This document shows, piece by piece, positions 4,354-5,614 of a stretch of 5,614 bases of DNA; the first letter of the stretch is position 1, and every line of letters starts with the position of its first letter. The stretch spans positions 1 to 5,614 of the forward strand of contig CAKPDW010000072.1 in the NCBI GenBank assembly GCA_934149115.1, in the 5' to 3' direction. Under the pieces are notes generated by a model, which was not told the DNA's origin, did not search any database, and saw only the letters and a program-made list of their open reading frames with translations. The translations under genes and the position numbers were made by a program. The DNA is from an uncultured Clostridia bacterium (GTDB taxonomy: Bacteria; Bacillota; Clostridia; TANB77; CAG-508).

Positions 4354-5505
4354 ATGAATATTAGAAAATTTGAAGAAAAAATTATTATATCAGCTATATT
4401 AATTCTTTTGCTTGCTATGTGTATTGCACCAATAACATCATTTGCAGATGATTTAGATTTAAGCACAGCAAATATAGATATTGAAGGTGTAACTTTTAAT
4501 TATGAACCGGGTGATGCTCCAAAAGCAACTGCTAGAGCAATTGATCCATGGAGTAATTTATATGATATAGAGTATGAATACTGGGAAGAAATGGATATTA
4601 GTACGGGTGGAGAACCTGTTCCTGTGAAATATTGGTACTCAGATGAAACAAAAAATAATGCTCTATCACAAGATAAGAAAATAACAGCTTTTGAAGAAGG
4701 AAAAACTTATATGTATAGTATTTCTCTTAAGGCAAAAGGTGAAAATAAATTTGGAAATAACACTTCAGTAAGAGTGAATAGTACAAACATAAGTAGTGTT
4801 AGTGTATCTAGTTCTGGAACAATACTTTTTGTAACTGCTGTTCAAACAATAAAACCAACAGCTCCTGTTCAATTAAAACGTATTGATGTTATAGAGTTAA
4901 ATAATGCAACAATTAGTTTTAAAGTAGGTGATAAGCCAGTGTTTACAGGAAAAACACCTGATGAGTCACCTTATGTATATCAGTTTGAATGTTGGCAAGA
5001 TAAAGATGGTGCAGGTATAACATCTGCTGAATTCTTTAATCAAGGTTATGAAAATCAGATAACGACCTTTGAAAGTGGAAAAGAATATCAATACATTTTA
5101 TATTTTAAAGCGAAAGAAGGATATACTTTTACAAGGGATACTAAATTAAAAATAAATGGTAAATATTATAATTATAGAGTATCTGATTGGGAAGAAGAAA
5201 CAGATGTTGATGAATTTCAAACAACATGGAGAATGTACCCTAATTTAATAATGATACCAACAGGAAACTCACAAGAAAATCCAATAACACCAAGTGACTC
5301 AGAAAAACCAGTCGAAAATCCGTCAAATGAACCTGCTACACCAATACAAGAAACAGAAAAAGAACCACAAACTAAAGAAAATAACCAAACTAATATTGAA
5401 GCAAATAATCCGAAAACAGGTGATAGTATAATATTATATGTAGCGATAGCTGGTATATCAGTAATGGGATTGATTACAATGATAGTAATTAAAAAAAATA
5501 AATAA
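4354..5505 (+). CDS. Sortase-anchored (NPKTG) surface protein with two repeated extracellular modules
   Basis: The protein has 383 residues. It has a signal peptide (1-31, cleavage after SFA), two related modules, a Pro/Glu/Asn-rich linker (303-350), then NPKTG (352-356), a membrane segment (about 358-378) and the short basic tail KKNK. The modules (about 41-168 and 177-300) share an opening pattern of ID...F....GD.P with a conserved Trp near the end of the segment. They also share a closing pattern, IT.FE.GK.Y.Y....KAK (110-128 and 236-254), followed by Phe, Thr and a V/I-N. The 126-residue period suggests internal duplication of a beta-sandwich-like adhesive or binding domain. No catalytic motif is seen, and I cannot name the domain. 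AAGGGG (4341-4346) is the ribosome site. The protein shares the NPKTGD motif and anchor design with the gene 18 bases upstream, which implies the same sortase. Confidence 0.85.
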   Translation: MNIRKFEEKIIISAILILLLAMCIAPITSFADDLDLSTANIDIEGVTFNYEPGDAPKATARAIDPWSNLYDIEYEYWEEMDISTGGEPVPVKYWYSDETKNNALSQDKKITAFEEGKTYMYSISLKAKGENKFGNNTSVRVNSTNISSVSVSSSGTILFVTAVQTIKPTAPVQLKRIDVIELNNATISFKVGDKPVFTGKTPDESPYVYQFECWQDKDGAGITSAEFFNQGYENQITTFESGKEYQYILYFKAKEGYTFTRDTKLKINGKYYNYRVSDWEEETDVDEFQTTWRMYPNLIMIPTGNSQENPITPSDSEKPVENPSNEPATPIQETEKEPQTKENNQTNIEANNPKTGDSIILYVAIAGISVMGLITMIVIKKNK

Positions 5506-5525
5506 ATAGAATTGAATATTAATAT

Positions 5526-5563
5526 AAAAGTACTTACGACGAAAAAGTTGTAGGTACTTTTTT
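5526..5563 (+). terminator. Rho-independent terminator of the surface-protein operon
   Basis: Bases 5526-5540 pair with 5547-5561 over 15 positions, including two G-U wobbles, around the loop GAAAAA. The stem runs into a six-T tract (5558-5563). It begins about 20 bases after the stop codon. The 51 bases beyond it (5564-5614) show no gene. Confidence 0.9.
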
Positions 5564-5614
5564 ATGTAATAGGGAACTTTTTTGAACTTTCTATAAATAA
5601 CAATGCTTAGAAAT

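Noticed and set aside
3211..4453. Lipoprotein signal peptides (Cys14 in the first surface protein, Cys23 in the second)
   Set aside because: The residues before each Cys (IIL and LAM) do not fit a lipobox, which needs Gly or Ala (or Ser) just before the Cys. Both proteins instead have normal Ala-type cleavage sites and C-terminal sorting signals.
1..5614. tRNA, rRNA or CRISPR array
   Set aside because: No cloverleaf-like block, conserved rRNA stretch or regularly spaced repeat was found on reading the window.

Overview
This window looks like chromosomal DNA from a low-GC, anaerobic, Gram-positive bacterium, most likely one of the Clostridia (inference). The signs are AT-rich sequence with mostly AGA and CAA codons, strong AGGAGG-type ribosome sites, a PerR–rubrerythrin oxidative-stress pair, and two cell-wall proteins with NPKTG sorting signals. 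Genus and species cannot be read from the sequence.

Layout. Positions 1-165 hold the C-terminal end of an enoyl-ACP reductase (FabI). It is followed by a small HAD-fold protein of the 'Swiss Army Knife RNA repair' type (235-726, +). A long hairpin (735-770) separates this from a minus-strand gene (816-1853). That gene encodes a 345-residue RelA/SpoT-type nucleotide synthetase without hydrolase or TGS domains. Divergent from it is a two-gene operon, a PerR-type Fur-family repressor (2054-2446) and rubrerythrin (2450-2989), closed by a clear terminator (3011-3041). After a 170-bp AT-rich intergenic region comes a second two-gene operon (3211-4335 and 4354-5505). It encodes two secreted, sortase-anchored surface proteins of unknown function and ends in a strong terminator (5526-5563). 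The last 50 bases hold no recognisable gene.

How the genes work together. PerR would sense peroxide through its bound metal and derepress rubrerythrin, which reduces hydrogen peroxide in the cytoplasm. The two surface proteins probably work together on the cell wall, but their sortase is not in the window. The fabI fragment and the HAD gene look like ordinary neighbours.

The most unusual part is the RelA/SpoT-like gene. Its core catalytic motifs are intact, but it lacks both the RXKD and EXDD acceptor signatures and has a long insertion in the middle of the synthetase domain. It uses arginine and glutamine codons unlike every neighbour, and it is bracketed by a 14-bp inverted repeat that lies inside its own transcript. 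It also has its own extended -10 promoter, with a perfect palindrome at the predicted start site, and its own terminator. It appears to be a self-contained, probably transferred, alarmone-type module of unknown product. No partner antitoxin or transposase is visible.
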